26,680 nucleotides of DNA from positions 1-26,680 of the IMG/VR virus record IMGVR_UViG_3300008113_000308. The stretch is one strand, 5' to 3'. Origin of the DNA: a virus. Both the position numbers and the translations under genes were made by a program. The notes beneath the pieces were generated by a model. It saw only the letters and a list, made by a program, of their open reading frames with translations, had not been told where the DNA came from and did no database searches. Below, one piece after another: positions 15,529 through 20,471 of the stretch (position 1 is its first letter; every line of letters starts with the position of its first letter).

Positions 15529-15808
15529 TGTCTGTATCCTTGTACTTTTGATGCAATTTAACTAGTTCGATGACCATACCACACAGAGTTTTGTTCTTAG
15601 AAATGGCATATACGAGGTACCAGATCGCCTTGATTAGGTCTGATTCACGCGTATTGCCTTCTTTATTTCCCCTCCGGTAGAGATATTTAAGTGCGCTGAA
15701 CTCATAGCGATCCAGCTCCCACGCGTCTGCAATATCTACTGGCTGTGTGTCACGTGCAACCATGTAGTGGCTATTAATTACCGGTGCTTCCGAATCCGTT
15801 TTGCCCAC
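15455..15808 (-). CDS. DUF3310-family protein (nucleotide-kinase-like phage protein)
   Basis: I choose the GTG at 15808, because a perfect GAGGAGG lies 9 nt before it; the frame could be extended to a TTG at 15826. That gives 117 residues. The segment INSHYMVARDTQPVDIADAWELDRYEFSALKYLYRRGNKEGNTRESDLIKAIWYLVYAI (11-69) matches DUF3310: HY at the start, a GN/FxAxKYLYR-GxK core and DLxKAxWYL. The family is common in phages and usually sits near nucleotide metabolism genes, as here next to dUTPase. Its biochemical activity is not established to my knowledge. The tail is Asp/Ser/Glu-rich and overlaps the lysin start. Confidence 0.8.
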   Translation of the reverse strand: MGKTDSEAPVINSHYMVARDTQPVDIADAWELDRYEFSALKYLYRRGNKEGNTRESDLIKAIWYLVYAISKNKTLCGMVIELVKLHQKYKDTDNEPSNEQADSAKSDPQFPYEHWSN

Positions 15809-16229
15809 GCTTTGATTCCTCCTCAAAAAGGTCCATAGTTACTTGTTCGTGCAGTTCTACATCTGGCAGTTTATTGACAACTGCCTGAGCAATTCTGGCG
15901 CCTGGTTCAACGTGGAATACGTCACCACCAGCGTTGTACAGGATGACACAGATCTCGCCTTGATAGTCAGAATCAATAGTGCCCGGGCTGTTTAGTACCA
16001 TCACACCGTTTTTGGCAGCGAGTCCGCTGCGACTTCTAATTTGGATCTCATATCCTTCAGGGATATTGACCTTGATGCCGGTCTTGACGATGGCATGCTT
16101 TCCTGGCTGAATACTAACCCGCTCAGCTGTGCCATTTGCAAGGTCGTAACCTGCTGCGCCTGGAGTCTGCTTCTCCATCTTTTGAGCTCGTGAGCGATCG
16201 CGCATGCGCATGTAAGCAATCTGTATCAA
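15774..16229 (-). CDS. dut: Deoxyuridine triphosphatase (dUTPase)
   Basis: All five motifs of the trimeric dUTPase family are present in 151 residues. Motif 1 is PGAAGYDL (23-30), motif 2 RSRSGLAAKNG (65-75), motif 3 NSPGTIDSDYQGE (80-92, with the catalytic Asp), motif 4 GARIAQAVV (110-118) and motif 5 RGQNGFGSTG (141-150, the flexible Phe arm). It hydrolyses dUTP to dUMP and pyrophosphate, keeping uracil out of phage DNA and feeding dTMP synthesis. Translation probably starts at the TTG at 16229, with GAGGGAGG about 9 nt upstream; ATG 16211 is the alternative. The TTG overlaps the stop of the nuclease gene as TTGA. Confidence 0.95.
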   Translation of the reverse strand: MIQIAYMRMRDRSRAQKMEKQTPGAAGYDLANGTAERVSIQPGKHAIVKTGIKVNIPEGYEIQIRSRSGLAAKNGVMVLNSPGTIDSDYQGEICVILYNAGGDVFHVEPGARIAQAVVNKLPDVELHEQVTMDLFEEESKRGQNGFGSTGN

Positions 16230-16573
16230 ACTCTTTTTCCTCCCTCGTAGTCAACTCCGTGACCAGCGATTTTAAGGGCATCGGCAAGACTTTGGCCATT
16301 TCGGGTAACAGTGCCAAGGATCCTGCCATACTTGTCTTCACGGTGATTCTTGACAAGGACAACTGCATCTGTTTGCCCGAGAACCCATGACTCAGTAAAA
16401 AATTTTGCGTCCAACCCTTCTTCGGTATTTTTCTCCGGGCAGTTGATATGTTCAAGGCGGATCTTCTTGGAAGCGAGGATGACACCAAACCCAAGATCTA
16501 GATCAGCCTTAATTGTGTCGCCGTCAACAACTGATATGTTCTTAAGGGCGTATTGATATAAGGTTGCTTTCAT
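16226..16573 (-). CDS. Thermonuclease (SNase-like) family nuclease
   Basis: Starting at ATG 16573 (MKATLYQYALKNISVVDGDT), the 115-residue protein matches the staphylococcal nuclease fold. VVDGDTIKADLDLGFGV (15-31) supplies the first calcium ligand region. KKIRLEHINCPE (36-47) carries the catalytic Arg (R39) and Glu (E47), and REDKYGRILG (78-87) carries the second catalytic Arg (R84). The position of the usual second Asp ligand (D40 of the S. aureus enzyme) is Asn (N44), so activity may differ. No signal peptide is present, so it would act inside the cell, for example on host DNA or on recombination intermediates. It is followed immediately by dUTPase. Confidence 0.82.
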   Translation of the reverse strand: MKATLYQYALKNISVVDGDTIKADLDLGFGVILASKKIRLEHINCPEKNTEEGLDAKFFTESWVLGQTDAVVLVKNHREDKYGRILGTVTRNGQSLADALKIAGHGVDYEGGKRV

Positions 16574-16591
16574 ACGTCTAGTATAGCAAAA

Positions 16592-16674
16592 AGACCACCG
16601 ACGGACTCGAACCGTCACCGTAGAGTAATAAGCTACGGACTACCCCAACCTTTTAGGCAGGTAGTGAAGTGGTC
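16592..16674 (-). tRNA. Non-canonical tRNA-like element, no confident anticodon
   Basis: On the minus strand an 82-nt cloverleaf-like fold is visible. The acceptor is GACCACT with GGTGGTC (one G-U). A perfect T arm is GACGG-TTCGAGT-CCGTC. A D-side hairpin is ACTACC/GGTAGT with a 15-nt loop containing AGG. A central hairpin is CCGTAG/CTACGG with a 9-nt loop CTTATTACT. The T arm and acceptor are convincing. The central arm has six pairs and nine loop bases instead of five and seven, and only one base separates it from the T arm. Reading after a U33-like base could give TAT or ATT, but neither is secure. It may be a degenerate tRNA, a tRNA mimic or, with its flanking T and A runs, also a terminator. 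Confidence 0.5.
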
Positions 16675-16723
16675 TTTTCGTGTGCAGGATCGGACATGCT
16701 GGAACCTGCGCGTGACTATAATA

Positions 16724-17116
16724 TCACTTGACTGATTCCCACGTAAGTACTACCCAATCTTTAGCAAGCAAGTCCTCAAGCTCTAAGTCAAGACTGTATG
16801 TAACAAGCTCACTTTCTCTTCGTTCATACACCCTAACAAACCATTTATTTGGCTCATCAATAGCACAGTAATAGTATAAACCTTCAGGCCATGACTCACG
16901 CCTAAAAGGCAATCCATTTTTGATGTGGCCTAAGCAGCTAGTCAAAGAAGATCTCTTGAGCTTTACTTCGCCGCGATCCATAGCAGACTTGATCCTAGAC
17001 ACGTGAGTAGTGCTAATATTGAACTGCCTGGCAATCGTTTGATGCTTCATCTTCTTGGCTATATGCGCCTTAATTTCTTCTAACTGCTCAGGGCTGAGCT
17101 TCTTTCTCCTGTCCAT
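16724..17116 (-). CDS. HTH protein with C-terminal Tad2-like (DUF2829) domain
   Basis: I use ATG 17116 (GGAGG 7 nt upstream), giving 130 residues. The N-terminal part (7-45) is a simple helix-turn-helix: LSPEQLEEIKAHIAKKMKHQTIARQFNISTTHVSRIKSA. The C-terminal part (57-126) follows the DUF2829 pattern: SLTSCLGHIKNGLPFRRESWPEGLYYY, then a short beta segment, then DLELEDLLAKDWVVL. Known members of that family (Tad2) sequester the cyclic ADP-ribose signal of the Thoeris defence system; others are uncharacterised. The matched features are the AL-x-x-IK-G-x-x-x-R-x-W start and the DLLAxDW end. The fusion to HTH is unusual. Alternatively the domain could sense a nucleotide to control DNA binding. 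Confidence 0.6.
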   Translation of the reverse strand: MDRRKKLSPEQLEEIKAHIAKKMKHQTIARQFNISTTHVSRIKSAMDRGEVKLKRSSLTSCLGHIKNGLPFRRESWPEGLYYYCAIDEPNKWFVRVYERRESELVTYSLDLELEDLLAKDWVVLTWESVK

Positions 17117-17384
17117 TAGACGCCTCCATAGCCTTATACTTCTCAACCACTACACGGATAGCACTATCACCCCAAGGTACCTTCATTGGTGGGCTTGGAA
17201 CACCAAGCTCCAACAATGAAGCACTCATCTGACGGCGGCTCTTACCTTCCTTATACCAGAGCCAAATCATCTCCTGCGTAGAAATGCTAATGTGATCGAT
17301 CAGTCGCGTAAACGGACGATAATCACGCTGATTACGACTACGCTTGCAAACACTGCCAATAGTACGCGCATTACTTAAACCCAC
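17088..17384 (-). CDS. Small HTH-like protein resembling a serine-recombinase accessory segment (98 aa)
   Basis: The gene starts with GTG at 17384, overlapping the previous stop by 10 bp, with GGTGG 5 nt before it. Residues about 35-85 (STQEMIWLWYKEGKSRRQMSASLLELGVPSPPMKVPWGDSAIRVVVEKY) look like the helix-turn-helix segment found after the catalytic domain of large serine recombinases: G-x-S-x-R-x-x-A-x-x-L-x-x-x-G-V-P-(S/T)-P then W-x-x-S-x-(V/I)-R. The catalytic domain is absent, so this is not a recombinase by itself. It is probably a DNA-binding protein. It overlaps the Tad2-like gene by 29 bp. Confidence 0.55.
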   Translation of the reverse strand: MGLSNARTIGSVCKRSRNQRDYRPFTRLIDHISISTQEMIWLWYKEGKSRRQMSASLLELGVPSPPMKVPWGDSAIRVVVEKYKAMEASNGQEKEAQP

Positions 17385-17614
17385 TTAGACCACCAAGGCT
17401 TCTGCTTAACAACTGGCGTCAACTCTTCTATCCCACTCATCAACACCATGTCGTTGATCACATCCTCAATAGACAAAACCATACGACGGCCAAACTTGTC
17501 ATCACGGCCACACTCAACCTGCATCCGACGACGGAACACCTCGGCCCGATACTGCATCAACAACATGTCTGACAACAACTTGTTGTACTCTTCACGCAAA
17601 TCTTCTCTCTTCAT
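17375..17614 (-). CDS. Helical protein of unknown function (79 aa)
   Basis: Start chosen at ATG 17614 (MKREDLREEYNK) because AGGAG lies 6 nt upstream; the frame extends to 17662 but would run through the promoter. The product is mostly helical (LREEYNKLLSDMLLMQYRAEVFRRRMQVECGRDDKFGRRMVLSIEDVINDMVLMSGIEEL) with a basic aromatic end (KQKPWWSKWV). It is the first gene of a leftward operon that continues with two HTH proteins. No family is recognised; a short coiled coil for dimer formation is plausible. Confidence 0.6.
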   Translation of the reverse strand: MKREDLREEYNKLLSDMLLMQYRAEVFRRRMQVECGRDDKFGRRMVLSIEDVINDMVLMSGIEELTPVVKQKPWWSKWV

Positions 17615-17634
17615 TGTAAACTCCTGTGCTCGTA

Positions 17635-17662
17635 AGTATAACATATTTATTAGGGGATGCAA
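17635..17662 (-). promoter_or_regulatory. Extended -10 promoter of the 17614 leftward operon
   Basis: On the minus strand an extended -10 TGTTATACT lies at 17643-17635 and TTGCAT at 17662-17657, 16 bp apart. Transcription would begin near 17628, leaving a 14-nt leader that holds AGGAG. The same TGTTATACTTAC word is found at the LuxR promoter (13246-13257). Read on the plus strand, CGTAAGTATA here is identical to the core of the repeated element in each array unit. Confidence 0.6.
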
Positions 17663-17841
17663 TGAAATTTAAGGGGAGGTTGTTCTCCGGTGGGAGAAAG
17701 AGGTTGTGGGGATGATCTTCTGTAGCCGTCTGGGCCCATTTTTTTAAATATAGGGGTAGGGGGGCTTGCCACATGGGTAGTGCAGCTAGGGTGGGGGAGG
17801 GGAGGGGGAAGGGGGGAGGGGGGTGCCGAACCGTATTACTC
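17663..17841 (+). other. Intergenic region with G-quadruplex-type tract (17789-17823)
   Basis: No gene is supported here. A hairpin TTCTCC-GGTG-GGAGAA lies at 17683-17698. The right half is very rich in G on the plus strand: from 17789 to 17823 there are six runs of 3, 5, 4, 5, 6 and 6 G, separated by single T or A bases or AA. This strongly fits the rule for intramolecular G-quadruplexes with 1-2 nt loops, and it is also a purine tract able to form triplex DNA. It sits between the leftward operon promoter and the first rightward array unit, so it may affect transcription or replication. Confidence 0.7.
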
Positions 17842-17969
17842 CCCCGCAAGTATGCGTAGCGTAATGACTGTGGCGCGAACTACATGGCGCACGTAAGTAT
17901 ATATATCTTTGTAATAGGGTTAGTGCGTGGTGTATTGCATATAAAGTGTAGCGTAGGAGGCTACATTGT
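17842..17969 (+). promoter_or_regulatory. Array regulatory unit 1
   Basis: First copy of the repeated unit. Box R1 CCCCGCAAGTAT starts at 17842. The AACTACA core follows and is flanked by GGCGC at 17872 and 17886. Box R2 CACGTAAGTATATATAT lies at 17890-17906, then TAATAGG and a -10-like TATAAA at 17940-17945. An inverted repeat GTAGC-GTAGGAG-GCTAC (17948-17964) carries the SD in its loop. The ATG is at 17970. No terminator precedes it, since it opens the array. Confidence 0.75.
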
Positions 17970-18521
17970 ATGGAACCTTGTATCTTTGACTTGTCCGAGC
18001 GGTTCGTCGCGCTCAAAGATGTGATTGCAGATTCTAACCTGCGTCAACTCGTCGATGTTACGTTGCCAGTATACTTTTTTGATTGTCCCGGTGCGAAAAA
18101 GCACCATCACGCTTACCGCCATGGGCTTTTTCAACATACAGTTGAAGTCGCCGAATATGCGGTTTCGATGCTTGAATGCAACGAGGAATATACCGACTAT
18201 GATATGGACATCCTTATCGTTGCCGCCCTGCTACATGATGTAGCAAAAACTACAGAGTATTGCATCGACAACGCCGGTGTCATTACGTACGGTACGTTTG
18301 ACATGGGACACGTCACGAAGTCTGTCCTGATGATGGTACGCGCTAACGCAAAGCATCAGCTATGCGATGAGGCAATGGAAAACCGCATCGCTACAGTGAT
18401 GCTTGCACATCACGGCTTTGCAGAATGGGGTACGCCCCGAGATTGTGCAGTGAACGGACGTAACGCTACGACGTTGCAAGCCGTTCTGCACTCGGCGGAC
18501 ATGGTATCCGCTGGGAAATAA
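17970..18521 (+). CDS. HD-domain hydrolase, YhaM-like (183 aa), cassette 1
   Basis: The protein has the HD metal-site pattern: YRHGLFQHTVEVAEYA (49-64, H51 and H56), ALLHDVAK (86-93, the HD pair H89-D90), a later His pair in MLAHHGFAEWGTP (H147, H148) and Asp in VLHSADMVSA (D177). The HHxxxEWGxP followed by LHxAD end is like the HD domain of YhaM-type 3'-5' exoribonucleases, but the OB-fold RNA-binding domain of YhaM is absent and the N-terminal 40 residues are unfamiliar. It could hydrolyse a nucleotide, a cyclic nucleotide signal or RNA. It is the first gene of the array, with its own promoter unit and a terminator 4 bp after the stop. Confidence 0.75.
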   Translation: MEPCIFDLSERFVALKDVIADSNLRQLVDVTLPVYFFDCPGAKKHHHAYRHGLFQHTVEVAEYAVSMLECNEEYTDYDMDILIVAALLHDVAKTTEYCIDNAGVITYGTFDMGHVTKSVLMMVRANAKHQLCDEAMENRIATVMLAHHGFAEWGTPRDCAVNGRNATTLQAVLHSADMVSAGK

Positions 18522-18524
18522 TCC

Positions 18525-18553
18525 GAGGGCGCTTCGGCGCCCTCTTTTTTTTT
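18525..18553 (+). terminator. Terminator after cassette 1
   Basis: Perfect 8-bp stem GAGGGCGC with GCGCCCTC closed by a TTCG tetraloop, followed by nine T. It begins 4 bp after the stop codon. The same stem sequence ends cassette 4. Confidence 0.95.
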
Positions 18554-18575
18554 GTGCCGCGATCGCCCACTATCG

Positions 18576-18704
18576 CCCCGCTGGTATAGCAAGAATAGTG
18601 AGCTGCTGCGATCTACATATCGCACGTAAGTATATATCTATGTCTAATAGGCGCGTGACGTAATGTAATGCATATAAAGTGTCGGTAGAAAGAAAGGTTT
18701 AGTT
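18576..18704 (+). promoter_or_regulatory. Array regulatory unit 2
   Basis: R1 variant CCCCGCTGGTATAG is at 18576-18589 and the ATCTACA core near 18611. In this copy TGCGAT-CTACAT-ATCGCA is an inverted repeat around the core. R2 CACGTAAGTATATAT is at 18623, then TAATAGG and TATAAA at 18673-18678. The leader is of the second type, TCGGTAGAAAGAAAGG, shared only with unit 3 and without the hairpin. The ATG is at 18705. Confidence 0.75.
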
Positions 18705-18857
18705 ATGAGTTTCAAACAATGGCAAACAGTTGCCAAGACATGTGTTAGCGTCGCTTGTTGTATCGTTTGCGGCTGGTCGTTTTACAACGACTTCAGCGTG
18801 ACACTCTGCGTCAGTGCAATGTGGATTGCCATCTTCATCTGGGAGAAAAATAAATGA
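18705..18857 (+). CDS. Small two-span membrane protein (50 aa), cassette 2
   Basis: A 50-codon gene sits exactly where the repeated regulatory unit predicts one: AAGAAAGG is about 10 nt before the ATG at 18705, and its TGA overlaps the next ATG (ATGA, 18854-18857). The product begins MSFKQWQTVAKTCVSVACC and has two hydrophobic stretches, about residues 8-26 and 29-46, with Cys in both and a short charged end EKNK. It is likely an inner-membrane hairpin protein. A role as holin-like or superinfection/host membrane factor is possible; nothing in the sequence decides. Confidence 0.7.
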   Translation: MSFKQWQTVAKTCVSVACCIVCGWSFYNDFSVTLCVSAMWIAIFIWEKNK

Positions 18858-19072
18858 GACCAATGAGAGTTACAACGTACTGGGGAAACCCAGTACGCCG
18901 CCATCTAAAGGCGGGAATACGACGTGAGCGGAATGCGGCACGCCGCTCTACCTGTCGCTTCTGCAAGGGGGCGAGAAAGTTAGGGTGGAATGAAGATTCC
19001 GTCCTATGCTTCTGCTACGGTGAAGAGGCTGACAATCGCACGTGTTCGTGCTGGTGCAGTTGCGGTAAGTAA
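18854..19072 (+). CDS. Cys-rich, Arg-rich small protein (72 aa), cassette 2
   Basis: Translationally coupled to the membrane protein through the ATGA overlap, this is the only second gene within a cassette. The first half is basic (MRPMRVTTYWGNPVRRHLKAGIRRERNAARR). The second half has CRFCKGARKLGWNEDSVLCFCYGEEADNRTCSCWCSCGK, with CxxC, CxC and CxCxCxC arrangements suited to binding zinc or another metal. It may be a compact nucleic-acid-binding protein. No family is recognised. A terminator begins 7 bp downstream. Confidence 0.65.
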   Translation: MRPMRVTTYWGNPVRRHLKAGIRRERNAARRSTCRFCKGARKLGWNEDSVLCFCYGEEADNRTCSCWCSCGK

Positions 19073-19078
19073 TCAGAA

Positions 19079-19108
19079 GAGGGCGTGCCGACCGCCCTCT
19101 TTTTTTTT
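19079..19108 (+). terminator. Terminator after cassette 2
   Basis: Stem GAGGGCG with CGCCCTC around loop TGCCGAC, followed by nine T. It differs from the cassette 3 terminator only in the loop. Confidence 0.93.
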
Positions 19109-19131
19109 GTGCTAAAAATCGCCCACTCGCA

Positions 19132-19262
19132 CCCCGTCAGTATAGGTACGATTGTGTCTGCCCAGGATCTACATGCACCAGGTAAGTATATATATCTTTG
19201 TAATAGGCACGTGACGTGGTGTATTGCATATAAAGTGTCGGTAGAAAGAAAGGTTTAGTATT
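19132..19262 (+). promoter_or_regulatory. Array regulatory unit 3
   Basis: R1 variant CCCCGTCAGTATAG is at 19132-19145. The core ATCTACA has CCAGG on its left and again before R2, where all complete units have CACG or a close form, so both copies changed together. R2 is CCAGGTAAGTATATATAT at 19178-19195, then TAATAGG and TATAAA at 19229-19234. The leader TCGGTAGAAAGAAAGG is as in unit 2. The ATG is at 19263. Confidence 0.75.
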
Positions 19263-19664
19263 ATGTTGGTTTTGATTCTTGGAGTCCTGTGCTCCGTTAT
19301 GCTTCTCGTCACGGTTATCGCTTGTGGAAAGTACATTGAACAGGTACACCACAGCGAGTCATTGCAACGTAGTGTAGACATCTACACTGCACGCTCCGCT
19401 AAGGATTGGAATACAATCATGAAACTCTTGGCGGACAATAAAAACGCTCTCGGTATATGGGAACTGTGCAAGAAAGAACTTGACAATGAGCGAAACATCT
19501 GCGCTCATTACAAGTCGCTGTATCGGCAAGCGATTGCAGAAGCGCAAGAAGAGCGTGACGCAAAGAAAGTACTGCGCGAACAGTTAGCCAACAAAACGCA
19601 AGAAGTCGTGGTACTTGCTAGGGAGTTGGACACATACATCGCCAAGTTTGAGGGCGATATGTAG
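19263..19664 (+). CDS. Membrane-anchored coiled-coil protein (133 aa), cassette 3
   Basis: The N-terminus is a strong transmembrane segment (LVLILGVLCSVMLLVTVIACG, residues 2-22) with few flanking charges. A long helical, charged region with heptad-like patterns follows (LQRSVDIYTARSAKDWNTIMKLL, CKKELDNERNICAHYKSLYRQAIAEAQEERDAKKVLREQLANKTQEVVVLARELDTYIAKF). The topology resembles an inner-membrane spanin (i-spanin) or other signal-anchor coiled coil, but no lipoprotein partner gene is seen nearby. Alternatively it is a bacterial-envelope modifying early protein. The terminator starts 8 bp downstream. Confidence 0.65.
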   Translation: MLVLILGVLCSVMLLVTVIACGKYIEQVHHSESLQRSVDIYTARSAKDWNTIMKLLADNKNALGIWELCKKELDNERNICAHYKSLYRQAIAEAQEERDAKKVLREQLANKTQEVVVLARELDTYIAKFEGDM

Positions 19665-19671
19665 TGACAAA

Positions 19672-19700
19672 GAGGGCGCACCGACCGCCCTCTTTTTTTT
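19672..19700 (+). terminator. Terminator after cassette 3
   Basis: Stem GAGGGCG with CGCCCTC around loop CACCGAC, followed by eight T. Confidence 0.93.
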
Positions 19701-19723
19701 GTGCTAAAAATCGCCCACGCACG

Positions 19724-19850
19724 CCCCGCTGGTATAGGTGTGGTGTAATCTAGCCACGATCTACATTCGCCACGTAAGTATATATCTATGTCTAATAGGC
19801 GTACGGCGTAGTGTAATGCATATATTGTGTAGCATAGGAGGCTACGTATC
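19724..19850 (+). promoter_or_regulatory. Array regulatory unit 4
   Basis: R1 variant CCCCGCTGGTATAG is at 19724-19737. GCCACG-ATCTACA-TTC-GCCACG gives an exact 6-bp direct repeat with 16-bp period. R2 CACGTAAGTATATAT is at 19771, then TAATAGG and -10-like TATATT at 19821-19826. The inverted repeat GTAGC-ATAGGAG-GCTAC is at 19829-19845 with the SD in the loop. The ATG is at 19851. Confidence 0.78.
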
Positions 19851-20273
19851 ATGCAGTATGTTGTTCAGCGCAGAAACGCTCTGGGTCGCCTAGAGTGGTT
19901 AGGCGAGTTCGCTAGACTTAAAGAGGCGCTCGCCAAAGTAAAGGAAATCAACCGTGACCGTGGACGTTGTTACAAGTTATACCCAGCGTATATCTACGAC
20001 ACAGTAGACGGTTGCATCTATCGCCAAAAAGACTTGAGTGGATACCACTGCATCTTTGTTGGTGGCTCATCATATAGCATTGGTGAACCGGAGTACTTCA
20101 AGAGTATTCCAGCTATCAAGAATGCGTTGTGGCGCAGACTTGATGACCAACGGATGTATCCATGTCTCGATGACGACGCCTACTTTGAGTGCTACGTTGG
20201 AGAGGTCGGCGACTATCCTGACTTCATCATCAAAGTTGGTCCACGTGGCGGGATAATAAAAGAATCCTGCTAA
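19851..20273 (+). CDS. Unknown protein (140 aa), cassette 4
   Basis: The product starts MQYVVQRRNALGRLEWLGEFARLKEALAKVKEINRDRGRCYKLYPAYIYDT. It has a basic N-terminal half with a beta-helix-beta feel, and a C-terminal half with aromatic and acidic residues (YFKSIPAIKNALWRRLDDQRMYPCLDDDAYFECYVGEVGDYPDFIIKVGPRGG). Five Cys are scattered. I do not recognise the family. It has its own promoter unit and a terminator 5 bp downstream, so it is expressed as a single-gene transcript. Confidence 0.65.
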   Translation: MQYVVQRRNALGRLEWLGEFARLKEALAKVKEINRDRGRCYKLYPAYIYDTVDGCIYRQKDLSGYHCIFVGGSSYSIGEPEYFKSIPAIKNALWRRLDDQRMYPCLDDDAYFECYVGEVGDYPDFIIKVGPRGGIIKESC

Positions 20274-20277
20274 CTCA

Positions 20278-20304
20278 GAGGGCGCTTCGGCGCCCTCTTT
20301 TTTT
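20278..20304 (+). terminator. Terminator after cassette 4
   Basis: Stem GAGGGCGC with GCGCCCTC and TTCG tetraloop, followed by seven T; identical hairpin to that after cassette 1. Confidence 0.95.
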
Positions 20305-20325
20305 GTCATTTGACGCCCACCAGCA

Positions 20326-20471
20326 CCCCGTCAGTATAGCCGAGAGTAGTGGATCAGCACGATCTACACACAGCACGTAAGTATATATATTGTTGTAATA
20401 GGTGCGTCGCGTGGTGTATTGCATATAAAGTGTACGGTGAAAACCGATACTCACTCGGAGGTTTGCCTATC
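20326..20471 (+). promoter_or_regulatory. Array regulatory unit 5
   Basis: R1 CCCCGTCAGTATAG is at 20326-20339. CAGCACG-ATCTACA-CA-CAGCACG is an exact 7-bp direct repeat with 16-bp period. R2 CACGTAAGTATATATAT is at 20374-20390, then TAATAGG and TATAAA at 20424-20429. The leader is longer and unlike the others: a CGGT-GAAA-ACCG hairpin (20435-20446) with a GNRA-type loop, then SD CGGAGG near 20456 and ATG at 20472. Confidence 0.75.

Noticed and set aside
17592-17849. Minus-strand Pro-rich frame across the G-rich tract
   Set aside because: The Pro runs come from translating the G tract; the frame crosses the operon promoter and has no ribosome site.
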